Shown piece after piece: positions 37,601-45,996 of a stretch of 64,000 nucleotides of DNA. The stretch is taken from the NCBI GenBank assembly GCA_958295845.1, contig OY282376.1, positions 3,857,022 through 3,921,021 of the forward strand. The letters are read 5' to 3'. Within the stretch, counting starts at the first letter, position 1; every line of letters begins with the position of its first letter. Source of the stretch: Caldilineaceae bacterium. GTDB taxonomy: Bacteria > Chloroflexota > Anaerolineae > Caldilineales > Caldilineaceae. Made by a program: the position numbers and the translations under genes. The notes beneath the pieces are model-generated. The model worked only from the letters and a program-made list of their open reading frames with translations. It ran no database searches and was not told where the DNA came from.

Positions 37601-38143
37601 GCCGGCAGTACCACCGCGCCCTTGTCATCGCAAATTCAGGCCGCGGCCGCGGGCTGGGCCGGGTTGCGCGGGGCCGAATTCAGCGAAGCCGAAGCAGAGC
37701 GAATTGATCGCTTACAGCGCAGAGCAGCGCCGTTTCGAAACCGGCTGCAGGATTTCCTGACAGCGATGGCACTGCAGAGCGAAGCGGACCAGTATGACAG
37801 GCGGGCGGACCGCGTGACCCTGATGAGCCTGCACGCAGCAAAGGGACTGGAGTTCCCAGTCGTGTTCATAGCAGGTTGTGAAGAGGGAGTACTGCCCTAT
37901 ACGCCCGCCAACCGCGACGTAGATTTGGACGAGGAGCGGCGGCTATTCTATGTGGGCATGACACGTGCGCAGCGGCGGCTGATTCTGACGCATGCCGGCC
38001 AGCGTTTTCTGTTTGGGCAGACGATGGAGAACGCGCTCTCAGGCTTTGTGACAGACATCGCAGCGGCCCTACAGGAGGTGCGCCAAGCACAACCGCGGCG
38101 AACGCGCCAGAGGACCGAAGATCGACAGCTGCGGTTGCTATAG
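34646..38143 (+). CDS. EndoQ-like PHP endonuclease fused to a UvrD/PcrA-type DNA helicase
   Basis: 1165 residues. Residues 1-430 resemble endonuclease Q. The PHP metal motifs are DIHLHSHYSRAT, ATGDIAHPG, PAHIWTPWFS and ISNSDAHSP. A four-Cys zinc site follows (CGVC at about 280, CTNC at about 296), then the EndoQ C-terminal region (LPEALSEVLGVGPNSKRV, EYGVIRMFE). A Pro/Glu-rich linker spans about 440-505. Residues about 515-1165 are a full superfamily 1A helicase: LNAEQQAAV (Q motif), GPGTGKTRT (Walker A, about 530), TFTNRAAEELRERL, DEYQDVN, GDPDQAIYGFRGAD, ERNYRS, LMSLHAAKGLEFPVVF and FYVGMTRAQ. EndoQ nicks 5' of deaminated bases; the helicase would unwind from such a nick. The fusion function is inference; the domains are clear. 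Confidence 0.92.
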   Translation: MKLVADIHLHSHYSRATSKNLTLEHLWKWAQLKGVQVVATGDIAHPGWLAEMQTRLEPAEEGLFKLKPEYQATVADEVPPACRGPVRFLIGGEISNIYKKYDRTRKVHNIVFAPSFEATTILQAELEKIGNIRSDGRPILGLDSRDLLEIVLEVDDRAHLIPAHIWTPWFSILGSKSGFDTLEACFTDLTPHIFAVETGLSSDPPMNWRVSWLDDYTLISNSDAHSPPKLAREATLFDTELSYDALFSALRSGDPAQFRGTIEFFPEEGKYHLDGHRKCGVCWEPGTTIANEGLCTNCGKPVTVGVYHRVEELADREPGARAPSAAPFTSLIPLPEALSEVLGVGPNSKRVQTEYLRLLGRLGPELAILQSVPLEDIAAAGGPVLAEGIRRMRKGEVVAQSGYDGEYGVIRMFEGEADQLSAFQLGMFAVEPAASNQESVPTAEELDPPRENGPGPPSDRAEATDENALAEEEVQYSLPLEEAPEEPLPSPPPVRHDDAGPKEADWFGQLNAEQQAAVSHTGTPLAIVAGPGTGKTRTLTVRIAHLIEEEGVTPSSILAVTFTNRAAEELRERLDDLLGADRSAHVTVGTFHQLGASLLREFGAAIGVPENFTILADADRQTVLRRACPELGARELRAALAEISTRKNGAIAGTAGGTSQATNQEFWNSYQAALKEANALDFDDLILRAVQLLEADAAVLGTVQARFRWISVDEYQDVNAAQHSLLTLLAAGGANLCVIGDPDQAIYGFRGADHRYFLSFEDDFPGGKRLHLERNYRSAQTILDAAMQVISRNPDHQATALIADFAEQVKLDVYRAPTDRAEAEYVVHQVEQMVGGVSHFSLDSGRVDEDGLPEDYTFGEFAVLYRLNAQARLIEEAFDRSGIPYSTLGGSALSEQKPVREILALLWLSQSPECHVHWGRILAEGKRSLTDDSIAELLGSQGTDSQGPGRPWAWREAISAASRTGAQRQPQRERLAETVELVEKLAGSTTAPLSSQIQAAAAGWAGLRGAEFSEAEAERIDRLQRRAAPFRNRLQDFLTAMALQSEADQYDRRADRVTLMSLHAAKGLEFPVVFIAGCEEGVLPYTPANRDVDLDEERRLFYVGMTRAQRRLILTHAGQRFLFGQTMENALSGFVTDIAAALQEVRQAQPRRTRQRTEDRQLRLL

Positions 38144-38198
38144 CTCCGTTCGACGGGCTCGCGGCAGTCCCCCCTGTTATCTGGCCCGGTCCTCACCT

Positions 38199-39179
38199 CT
38201 ACCCACGCGGGTGAACCCAGGCAGAAGCGCTATCCAGCTTTTCCAATTGCTCGGCAGTCAGGTCCACATCGAGCGCGGCCAGGCTTCCTTCCAACTGCTC
38301 AACTGAATTGGCGCCTATTATTGGCGCGGTGATCCCCGGCTTGGCCAGGACCCAGGCAAGTGAGACTGCCAGTGGGGTGGCGCCTATTTCGCCGGCTATG
38401 TCCTTGACCGCGTCTAGGACTCTCCAACCGGCGTCATTGAAGTAGCTTGCGCGGACACGATCCGCGCGGACGCTGCTCGTATCGCGCTCCCGACTGTATT
38501 TTCCGGTCAGGAAGCCGCCGGCAAGCGGGCTGTAGGGGATGATGCCGAGGCCGTAGTTCAGGCAGGCTTCCGCCAGTTCCTGCTCGAACTCGCCCCTGTG
38601 CACGAGGTTGTAATGGGGCTGAATGGAATCGTAGCGGGCAAGACCGTACTTGTCGCTCGTCCAGAGTGCCTGCATGAGGCGCCAGGCCGGGTAGTTGCTG
38701 CAGCCGAGGTAGCGCACTTTGCCCTGCTGCACGAGGCGATCAAATGCCTCCAGCGTCTCATCGATGGGTACTTCGGCGTCGAAGTAGTGGGCCTGATAGA
38801 GATCGATCGTATCGGTTTGCAGGCGGCGCAGAGAGGCTTCGCAGGCTTCCAGGATGTGCTTGCGGCTGAGGCCCTCGTCATTTGGCCCGGGCCCCATCTG
38901 CCCGCGCACCTTGGTGGCGATAATCATCTGACGGCGGTTGCCGCGTGCCTGCAGCCAGCTTCCGATCACTTCCTCGCTTACCCCACCGTTGTTTCCTTCC
39001 ACCCAGTGGCTGTAGATGTCGGCGGTGTCGATGAAATTGCCGCCGGCCTCGGCGAAGGCGTCCATCACTGCGAAACTCGTCTTCTCGTCGGCAGTCCAGC
39101 CGAACTGCATCGAACCCAGGCAGAGTGGTGAGACCTTGAGCCCAGTTCGGCCCAGACGGCGATATTGAATGCCGCTCAT
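38199..39179 (-). CDS. Aldo/keto reductase
   Basis: 326 residues, TIM barrel NADPH-dependent reductase. N-terminus [22 protein letters not shown]. The catalytic tetrad is visible: Asp and Tyr in [11 protein letters not shown], Lys in IATKVRGQ, His in LYQAHYFD. The cofactor region [19 protein letters not shown] and the C-terminal [19 protein letters not shown] place it in the YhdN/Tas-like AKR group. Its start overlaps the selB stop (ATGA, 39176-39179). It is thus the third gene of the coiled-coil-selB operon; a functional link to selenoprotein synthesis is not evident. Confidence 0.9.
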   Translation of the reverse strand: MSGIQYRRLGRTGLKVSPLCLGSMQFGWTADEKTSFAVMDAFAEAGGNFIDTADIYSHWVEGNNGGVSEEVIGSWLQARGNRRQMIIATKVRGQMGPGPNDEGLSRKHILEACEASLRRLQTDTIDLYQAHYFDAEVPIDETLEAFDRLVQQGKVRYLGCSNYPAWRLMQALWTSDKYGLARYDSIQPHYNLVHRGEFEQELAEACLNYGLGIIPYSPLAGGFLTGKYSRERDTSSVRADRVRASYFNDAGWRVLDAVKDIAGEIGATPLAVSLAWVLAKPGITAPIIGANSVEQLEGSLAALDVDLTAEQLEKLDSASAWVHPRG

Positions 39180-41107
39180 TTTTCGACTCCTGTCAGCGTT
39201 CTTTCGTCGCCCACGCGGCGGGTGACGCGGCGGGCGTCGAGTTCCTCCAGGAGCGCCTGCGCGTATTTGCGACTGGTGTCAAGCAGATCGCGAACGTCTG
39301 CCAGCGTTATTGCCCCTTTATTCTGGGCCAGTGCGACGGTCTTCTGGACGGCTTCGGCGAAATCCTCCTGGCGAAAATAGACTGACCCGGGTAGCCTCAC
39401 GATAACTTCCCGCTCTACCAATGACTCCAACAGCTCCTCATCGCCGTTCAATAGACTGAGTGTGTCGATTGCATTGGGTGGGCTGAAAGGCGCGTCGGCA
39501 TAGGCGTGAAGCGCTCGGTCAACTGCCTGCTGTTGTTCAGCCGAATAGCGGACAGTGTGGGAAAACAGGCGGACTGTGTTTTCATCGTTTGCAACCAGTC
39601 CGTCTTCATTGGCTTGCAGTGTCAAGTCGTTGAAGGCGCGTTGGGTCAGCTCCTTACGTACGCCGCCTGCGCCGACAACCCGCAGCCGGCTACGCACTTC
39701 GCTGCGGGGCATTCCCTGTCGCAGAGGAAAACGGAGGTGGAATTCGCCAAGGAGTAGCTGCATGTCGGCGACGATCTGCTGGTAAGCCGATTGGCTGATC
39801 AGGAGCCGCCGGTCGTCCAGTCCTCGCATTGGGCCGTCGTCGAGAAGTTGCCGAATGGCCGTGGCCGCAACCTCTTTATCGAGTCCGGAAGCGGCGATCA
39901 GTTCTTGCTCCGAAAGCAACGGCTCCCGCTCCAGGCTTTGCAGAACGATCTCATCGGGGCTCCCTTGGGCCAGCGTTTCCAGTCTGGCAGTGGCCGTCGC
40001 ATCGTTTCGTCGATAGCGACGGCGAGGGTGAGGATCCAGGATTTCGCCGCCGCCCAAGGTGAGACTGGGAGAGGGTTGGCGTAGAATGAACCGGTCGCCG
40101 GCAGCCACAAGAATCGGGCGTTCCAGGCGCAGTTGCAGCCAGCCTTCGCGCCCGGGAAGCAGCTCCTCAGCAGCGAGGAGACGGACGTGGGCGGGGGTCT
40201 CTGACGCGCCGCTGAACAGGTCTACCGCCGTGTTGTGTTGCAATGGTTTGGGCGCGTCGGGCAGAAGACGAAAGGAGACGTCCAGCAGTCGCGTCGCGCG
40301 CAGCGTGTCCGGGGAAACAGCAACCTGTCCGCGGCTGATTTCATCGGTAGCGATACCGCTTAGGTTGACGGCGACCCGGCTGCCCGGCAGCGCGCGGTCG
40401 ATTTCCTGCTGGTGCGTCTGCAGGGCGCGTACGCGTCCTGAAGGCCCGTCGGGAAGGATTTCTACCGGCTCCCCTACGGCTAGATGTCCGTCGCTCAGGG
40501 TGCCGGTAACGATTGTGCCGAAACCGGGCAAGCTGAAAATACGGTCGATGGGCAGTCGCGGACGGCCGCGATCGCGGCGGGGGGGCAGGGCTGTCAGAGC
40601 GGTTGCCAAGGCCGAAAGCAGATGGTCCAGACCTTCGCCATTCTGCGCGCTCACAGGGACGATGGGCGCCCCTTCCAGACGTGTTCCGATCAGAATCTCA
40701 TGAATGTCGAGCTCGATCAGCTCCAGCCACTCGGGGTCGTCAATCAGGTCTGTCTTTGTAAGGGCGACCAAGCCTTGGGGAAGGGCGAGCAGGTCCAAAA
40801 TGGCGAGGTGTTCGCGGGTCTGGGGCATGACCCCTTCGTCTGCGGCGATAACGAGGACTGCGGCGTCGATGCTTCCGACACCGGCAAGCATGTTCTTGAT
40901 GAAATCGATATGGCCGGGGACGTCTACAATGCTGACAGGCTCTTGCGTACCGTCGGGCATTGCCAAGTCCATCCAGGCGAAGCCGAGCACGATGGTGAGC
41001 CCGCGACGCTGTTCTTCTTCGAGACGGTCGGGGTTACTTCCTGAAAGCGCCTGGACCAGCGTGGACTTGCCGTGGTCCACATGTCCTGCCGTGGCGATGA
41101 CCCGCAT
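39176..41107 (-). CDS. selB: Selenocysteine-specific elongation factor SelB
   Basis: Brings Sec-tRNA(Sec) to UGA codons with a SECIS element. 643 residues. G domain: [16 protein letters not shown], the SelB-specific [39 protein letters not shown]. Beta-barrel domains follow, with [20 protein letters not shown]. The C-terminal winged-helix segments cover about 400-643 (ending [23 protein letters not shown]). The start overlaps the upstream coiled-coil gene's stop by one base. selA, selD and tRNA-Sec were not found in the window. SelB implies that the organism makes selenoproteins, but none was recognised here. Confidence 0.93.
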   Translation of the reverse strand: MRVIATAGHVDHGKSTLVQALSGSNPDRLEEEQRRGLTIVLGFAWMDLAMPDGTQEPVSIVDVPGHIDFIKNMLAGVGSIDAAVLVIAADEGVMPQTREHLAILDLLALPQGLVALTKTDLIDDPEWLELIELDIHEILIGTRLEGAPIVPVSAQNGEGLDHLLSALATALTALPPRRDRGRPRLPIDRIFSLPGFGTIVTGTLSDGHLAVGEPVEILPDGPSGRVRALQTHQQEIDRALPGSRVAVNLSGIATDEISRGQVAVSPDTLRATRLLDVSFRLLPDAPKPLQHNTAVDLFSGASETPAHVRLLAAEELLPGREGWLQLRLERPILVAAGDRFILRQPSPSLTLGGGEILDPHPRRRYRRNDATATARLETLAQGSPDEIVLQSLEREPLLSEQELIAASGLDKEVAATAIRQLLDDGPMRGLDDRRLLISQSAYQQIVADMQLLLGEFHLRFPLRQGMPRSEVRSRLRVVGAGGVRKELTQRAFNDLTLQANEDGLVANDENTVRLFSHTVRYSAEQQQAVDRALHAYADAPFSPPNAIDTLSLLNGDEELLESLVEREVIVRLPGSVYFRQEDFAEAVQKTVALAQNKGAITLADVRDLLDTSRKYAQALLEELDARRVTRRVGDERTLTGVEK

Positions 41108-42414
41108 CAGGTGCGATTCTGTGACGGCTCACCTGAGGCGATACCGGCCGTGCGGGGCGTGTTATTGTTCTGGCGGGCATAAAGTTCGGCGGTGCGGCGC
41201 TGCTTCTGCCATTCCTCTTCCAGGTCTTTCATCGTATCGTCCTTCTCTTCAAGGGCCGTCTGCAGACCGTCGAGCCAGAGCTGGGCCGCACTGATGTATC
41301 TGCCGCCATATTGCTCCTGCAGCTTCCAGAGAAGGCGCAGCATCTCTTCGTGCACCCGCAGGTCGTGCAGAACTGGAGGGAGATGATCCAGCAACTCTTT
41401 GTTGTTCTTCTCCTGTTCCCTCCATAGGTGCTCCTGACGGAGACCGTCGCGACGGCTTCTTTTCTCGTACTCCTCCTGGAATTCCTCCATTTCGCGCCGC
41501 ATGCGCTCTTCGGCCAGCCGCTGTAGTTCCTGCACCTGGGTCTGGTCGCGACGAATGTTTTCCTGAAATTCCGGGATCGTATTGGCAGCCCGGCGGGCGG
41601 TTTCAACGGTCTGGGAGAAGGATTGCAGCCGCTCTTCATTCTTGTTGACGACCGACTGTTGGTCGTCGATAATTTCCTGCCAGCGGGTGAGAACCTGCAG
41701 GCGTTCGACGACCTCGACACGCAGCCGTTCCATGAACTGCTGTTGCTCTTCACGGATCTCGCCAAAGACTGGCCGCCAGCGCTCAATTTCTGCGCTCATG
41801 CGGCGGTCGGCGTCCTCGAGAATGGAAAAGCGCCCGGTGAAGGCCTCGGTGCGCTTGAACAGTTCGACTGTTTCCTGCTGCAACTGGGCGATACGTTTTG
41901 CGTCACCAGAGCGTTGGTCGGTGAGAAACGGAATCTGGCGTGTACGTTCTTCAATTTCCTTGACAAGCAGATTTACCTGGTTGCGGCTCTCCATTATCAT
42001 ATCGACCATGCGCTCTTCCTCGCCCTTGCGCAACTCGACTGCCTCTTCGATACGGCCGATGCGAGGCAGTTCACGTCGAACCTCACTGATCTCCCTGGTC
42101 AGGGCTTCCCTGTCCGCCAGCCTGGCCCGCTCATATTCGCGAGATGATTGGGCTTGCCCTTCGTCGCTGCGGTCGATCATCAGGCCAAGCTCCTGCTTGA
42201 CACTTTCAATCTGCTGTTCCACCTGGGTGAATCTGCCCAATTGCGCGATCGTCGACGCCAAACGTCCCTCAAGCTCCTGGATTCGACGCGCTTGTTCGAC
42301 GATGTCTCCACTCTGGCTCTCCAGCTGTTGCTGCAGACGGGCGATTTCAGCCCGGTCGCGCCGGTGTTCTTCGTCGAGCCATGTTACGATTTGGGCGAGT
42401 TGGGCGTTGTCCAT
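41107..42414 (-). CDS. Long coiled-coil protein of unknown function
   Basis: 435 residues, almost entirely heptad-like helical sequence rich in Glu, Gln, Arg and Leu. Segments such as EIARLQQQLESQSGDIVEQA and RRIQELEGRLASTIAQLG are typical. Extended coiled coil is predicted from about residue 10 to 320 and again 380-415. No membrane segment, signal peptide or catalytic motif. It is the first gene of an operon with selB (one-base overlap) and an aldo/keto reductase, behind a good promoter. The role is unknown; scaffold or cell-division/segregation type functions would fit but are speculation. Confidence 0.8.
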   Translation of the reverse strand: MDNAQLAQIVTWLDEEHRRDRAEIARLQQQLESQSGDIVEQARRIQELEGRLASTIAQLGRFTQVEQQIESVKQELGLMIDRSDEGQAQSSREYERARLADREALTREISEVRRELPRIGRIEEAVELRKGEEERMVDMIMESRNQVNLLVKEIEERTRQIPFLTDQRSGDAKRIAQLQQETVELFKRTEAFTGRFSILEDADRRMSAEIERWRPVFGEIREEQQQFMERLRVEVVERLQVLTRWQEIIDDQQSVVNKNEERLQSFSQTVETARRAANTIPEFQENIRRDQTQVQELQRLAEERMRREMEEFQEEYEKRSRRDGLRQEHLWREQEKNNKELLDHLPPVLHDLRVHEEMLRLLWKLQEQYGGRYISAAQLWLDGLQTALEEKDDTMKDLEEEWQKQRRTAELYARQNNNTPRTAGIASGEPSQNRT

Positions 42415-42847
42415 TTTATGTTTCTTTCAGCGCACTTTTGGGATGGGCGCGCTCAGATGGGCTTGACCGGCAAGCGGGTCGACCTCATTTATGTTCTGGC
42501 CCCTTTCAATCACGCACGAGGGAAGGAATACTAGACCTTTAGCAGCTTGGCCGCAGGGGCATTGTGGAGCCTGAATTATACCACTTGCCAAAGTTTGCAG
42601 ACAACCGTGGCTCAGTCAAGGTATGGTCTGGCCTAGGTAGGGCTCTCCCCAGCGCGACCCAGATCTAGAGCTGCGCAGACCGTGAGATGGGGCCCGTACT
42701 CAGCCCTACAATTGCATTGCAAAGTTGATTACGCGACCGCTTTCTGGCTTTTCCCCAAAGAATCGGGTTGTCCACTCAGGTTTTCGGGCAGCCGCCAGCG
42801 ATGCACGCTGATCAGACCTTGGATGCTGTACTGCAATCGAGTGCTGC
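42415..42847. other. Intergenic region between two minus-strand genes
   Basis: 433 bases. The left part carries the promoter and 5' untranslated region of the coiled-coil gene. The remainder, between about 42605 and the end of the enolase-superfamily gene at 42848, shows no convincing coding frame, hairpin terminator or RNA gene. Confidence 0.45.
42575..42604 (-). promoter_or_regulatory. Promoter of the coiled-coil-selB operon
   Basis: On the minus strand: TTGTCT (42604-42599), 18-base spacer ending in TGG, then a perfect TATAAT (42580-42575). This extended -10 promoter would start transcription near 42568, about 150 bases before the coiled-coil ATG. Confidence 0.7.
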
Positions 42848-43948
42848 TCACTCTACGGCATAGTGTTTGAGCGCGACCGGGTCGAGTTCCAGGCCCAGAC
42901 CGTGTCTATCCGGATCGGGGGACCACTGGCCGTTTTGGGGCTCATCGAAGGAAGTGTAGAAAATGCGGTCTGCTGCCTCCACTGTGCCCAGATATTCGAC
43001 GACTTTCAGATTTGGCGTTGCACAGGCCATGTGAAGATGAATAAGCTGGTAGGCATGGGGAGCAACCGGCAGATTGAAAGCGTGGGCAAGATGGGCGACC
43101 TTCATCCATTCGGTGATTCCGCCTACCCGGCCAACGTCCGGTTGTACGATGTCGGCGCCGCCGCGGGCGATGAGGTCCTTGAAACCATACTTGGTGTACT
43201 CGTGTTCACCGGTTGCTACGGGGATGTCGATGGCTCTGGCGACGACCGCCAGCCCATCAATATCGTCGGCCAGGACCGGTTCTTCAAACCAGCCTACGTT
43301 GTACTGCTCGAATGTTCGCGCCATGCGGATTGCCTGTTTGGCGTAGTAGCCGTTATTGGCGTCGATGTAGATCTCCACATCAGGGCCAACGGCCTCTCGT
43401 ACCGCCGCGAGGCGAGCCACGTCCTCCTGCTCACTCTGGCCGAAATCCTTGCCCACTTTCATCTTCACGGCTTTCATGCCGCGCCCCACGTAGCCGCACT
43501 GTTCCTCTACCAGCTCATCTTGACTGAAGTGGGTCCAGCCGCCGCTGCCGTAAACCGGTACCGACTCCGTGTAGGGTCCCAGCAGTTGATAGAGGGGCGT
43601 CTCGTAGTACTTCGCCTTAAGATCCCAGAGTGCGATGTCCACAGCGGAAAGGGCGCTGAAGGCAAGGCCCTTGCGACCGACGCCCCGAATCGCCCAGAAC
43701 ATATCGTCCCACAGCTGCTCGATGTGCAGGGCATTCTGCCCGATTAGAATGGGCTTGAGCGTACGTTCGATCACCTCGCGCGCGGCGGTTGATCCGCCAC
43801 CGAGTCCTAATCCTATCAGGCCCTGATCGGAGTGAATATGGACGAAACACTGACTGCGCCCGCGCGCGATATGGCGGATTGTGGCGTCCTTAAATCCCGG
43901 CAGATGAGGGAGAGACAGCACGGTTGTCTTGATATCCTGAATTAACAT
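42848..43948 (-). CDS. Mandelate racemase/muconate lactonizing enzyme family protein (enolase superfamily)
   Basis: 366 residues. N-terminal capping domain, then the barrel: KAVKMKVGKDF (KxK base), YIDANNGYY (first metal Asp), WFEEPVLADD (second metal Glu), ATGEHEYTKYG (third metal Glu region) and VAPHAYQ (His). These are the expected acid-base and Mg ligands of MR/MLE acid-sugar dehydratases or racemases. ATG 43948 follows AGGAGAGTTTCC. The first 11 codons of a longer open frame are dropped. The exact substrate cannot be given; acid sugars are the usual ones. Confidence 0.88.
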   Translation of the reverse strand: MLIQDIKTTVLSLPHLPGFKDATIRHIARGRSQCFVHIHSDQGLIGLGLGGGSTAAREVIERTLKPILIGQNALHIEQLWDDMFWAIRGVGRKGLAFSALSAVDIALWDLKAKYYETPLYQLLGPYTESVPVYGSGGWTHFSQDELVEEQCGYVGRGMKAVKMKVGKDFGQSEQEDVARLAAVREAVGPDVEIYIDANNGYYAKQAIRMARTFEQYNVGWFEEPVLADDIDGLAVVARAIDIPVATGEHEYTKYGFKDLIARGGADIVQPDVGRVGGITEWMKVAHLAHAFNLPVAPHAYQLIHLHMACATPNLKVVEYLGTVEAADRIFYTSFDEPQNGQWSPDPDRHGLGLELDPVALKHYAVE

Positions 43949-44195
43949 GGAAACTCTCCTACGGGAATGTTTGGCTTTCACGCTGGCAGTTGATATTATC
44001 CCACAGATTCAGCAAAAGAAGGTTGCGGCTCGAACCTGCTTGGGATCTCCTGGTAGAAAGGAGGTCGGGATCGCGCTGGTCGTTGCGCTCGAGGCTGCAA
44101 AACTGCGGCCAAAACATAAATGCGAACCCCCAGCGGTGGTCAAGGCCGCTGACAGATAGTCATTGGGTGATAGGACCCGGGAGCAGGAGCCACTT

Positions 44196-44651
44196 ATGAA
44201 CAAAATAGAATTGGGATCGATCGTACAAGTGGGCATCGTAGTGCGAGATGCCAGTGCCGCGGCCAATGCTTGGACAGAACGTTTTGCGTTGGAGCCGGTG
44301 CAAGTCGTGGACTGGCCGCCCGAGGGCAGCGACCTGGATGCGCAATCAACATTTCGGGGGAGGCGGGGAAACTTTCGTATGAGGCTGGCCTTCATTGAGG
44401 CCGGCGCCGTGCAGATCGAATTTATCGAGCCGCTTGAGGGAGAAAACATCTACTCCGAGTTCCTCGAGGAGAAGGGAGAGGGTCTGCACCACCTGCTCTT
44501 CCGTGTGCCCGATCCCGAGGGCGTCGCACAAGAGCTGGAAGTGGACATTCTCCAGAGCGGCGGGTCGACTCTTGACCCTGGCGCGGTGTGGGCTTACCTG
44601 GATACCCAAGAGCTGCTGGGATCAATTATCGAACTGAAGACAAAAAGTTAA
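44196..44651 (+). CDS. VOC-superfamily protein (glyoxalase / methylmalonyl-CoA epimerase-like)
   Basis: 151 residues, two beta-alpha-beta-beta-beta modules. SIVQVGIVVRDASAAANAW resembles the first metal strand (with Gln in place of the usual His). FIEAGAVQIEFIEPLEG and EGLHHLLFRVPDPEGVAQEL match methylmalonyl-CoA epimerase-type sequences with His and Glu metal ligands. ATG 44196 is chosen for GCAGGAG upstream. Reaction uncertain. It is divergent from the enolase-superfamily gene. Confidence 0.82.
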   Translation: MNKIELGSIVQVGIVVRDASAAANAWTERFALEPVQVVDWPPEGSDLDAQSTFRGRRGNFRMRLAFIEAGAVQIEFIEPLEGENIYSEFLEEKGEGLHHLLFRVPDPEGVAQELEVDILQSGGSTLDPGAVWAYLDTQELLGSIIELKTKS

Positions 44652-44671
44652 GGGAGGCATTACAGTTTCTC

Positions 44672-44700
44672 TTGACCAATAAATCAAGTACTGTTAATAT
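44672..44700 (+). promoter_or_regulatory. Promoter of the glycosyltransferase pair
   Basis: TTGACC (44672-44677), 17 bases, TAATAT (44695-44700). It matches consensus at five and four positions. It lies just after the VOC gene stop and about 135 bases before the first glycosyltransferase start. Confidence 0.65.
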
Positions 44701-44835
44701 AATAGTTGTATGTTTGCCCTAATGCAGGTGCCCCCAGCCTGTCGGGATCGCAATTTAGAGTCTGTAGAATTTCCTTGACGATGCAACGAGGAGAGACACA
44801 GGCCGGACTTTCCCCTGTAAAGATTCGTTGAGACA

Positions 44836-45987
44836 ATGCGAGTTGGAATTGACGCCCGGTTGAGCTACCATCAACCGGCAGGAATCAGTCGCTATACGAA
44901 GCATCTCATTGAAGAGCTTGCGCACCTGGATCGGGAATCGGCGTACACGGTTTTCCAGCACCGCAAACAGCGGGATCCACTTGCAGACGCGCCAAACTTT
45001 CAACGGCGCACGTTGTTCGCGCCCGTGCATTCACGCGTTGAACAGTCGATGCTCGCTGCAGAACTGTCTTTCCATTCCCTGGACCTTCTTCACAGCACAG
45101 ACTTTATCCCTCCCCTGCACAGCAACATCCCTTCTGTCATCACCGTCCACGATCTGGCCTTCCTGCGCTGGCCCCATTTTCTGACTGAAAACCATGCGTC
45201 CTATTACAGTCAGATCGACAAGGCTGTAGAGCATGCCCGCCACATCATCGTGCCCAGCGAAAGTACGAAGAACGATGTAGTCGGGCAACTCGGCGCCTCT
45301 CCCAAGAAGATAAGCATCATTTACGAGGCCGCAGCGCCACATTACTGCCCCCTGTCGCAAGAGCAGTGCCGCGCGGCCATGCAGGCAAAATACGGAATCC
45401 CGGAAAAGTATATCTTTTTTGTCAGCACGATCGAACCTCGCAAGAATATCGAAGGTTTGCTGGACGCCTTCCACCACCTTCGAAAATATTACGGCGTTGA
45501 GGACACTGGCCTTGTCCTGGCCGGAAAGCCCGGCTGGTTGTATGAGGAGATCTATCGTAGAGTCGAACAGTTGGATTTGGGCAGGAGCACATATTTTATC
45601 GGCCGGGTGCCTGACGAGGATTTGCATCAGCTATTTGTGGGCGCACGTTGCCATGTTCACCCTGCCTTTTATGAAGGATTCGGGTTGTCGCCGCTGGAGG
45701 CGATGGCCTGCGGCACACCCACAATTGTGAGCAATACGAGCAGTATGCCGGAAGTTGTCGGCGACGCGGGGCTGATCGTCGACCCCGCCAACCGGGAAGA
45801 GATAGCAGTCGCTATGCACCGACTCCTGACTGAGGAGCCGTTGCATCAGGAGCTTAGCCAGAAAGGGTTACAGCGCGCCTCTGTCTTTAGCTGGAGCCGC
45901 GCAGCCTTGGAAACACTTGACGTCTATAGGATGGTATGCGACAGTACGGCGGTTCCGGCCGCGCCTGCGCATCACTCGTCTGTCTGA
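44836..45987 (+). CDS. Glycosyltransferase family 4 protein
   Basis: 383 residues, GT-B fold retaining glycosyltransferase. N-terminal acceptor domain begins MRVGIDARLSYHQPAGISRYTKHL. The donor domain has FFVSTIEPRKNIEGLLDAF, VLAGKPGWLYEEI and the EX7E region FYEGFGLSPLEAMACGTPTI. DARLSYHQPAGI is typical of mannosyltransferase-like GT4 enzymes acting on exopolysaccharide or lipid-linked sugars. The next glycosyltransferase begins nine bases after its stop, so the two are probably one operon. Cytoplasmic, no signal peptide. Confidence 0.92.
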   Translation: MRVGIDARLSYHQPAGISRYTKHLIEELAHLDRESAYTVFQHRKQRDPLADAPNFQRRTLFAPVHSRVEQSMLAAELSFHSLDLLHSTDFIPPLHSNIPSVITVHDLAFLRWPHFLTENHASYYSQIDKAVEHARHIIVPSESTKNDVVGQLGASPKKISIIYEAAAPHYCPLSQEQCRAAMQAKYGIPEKYIFFVSTIEPRKNIEGLLDAFHHLRKYYGVEDTGLVLAGKPGWLYEEIYRRVEQLDLGRSTYFIGRVPDEDLHQLFVGARCHVHPAFYEGFGLSPLEAMACGTPTIVSNTSSMPEVVGDAGLIVDPANREEIAVAMHRLLTEEPLHQELSQKGLQRASVFSWSRAALETLDVYRMVCDSTAVPAAPAHHSSV

Positions 45988-45996
45988 CGTCCGTAG

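Noticed and set aside
41582..42466. Ser/Arg-rich open frame antisense to the coiled-coil gene
   Set aside because: The repetitive Ser/Arg content is the mirror of Glu/Gln/Arg codons in the coiled coil; not a protein.
42605..42847. Possible tRNA-Sec gene near selB
   Set aside because: Searched by eye for a long acceptor/D arm, TCA anticodon and T-loop; no such structure found.
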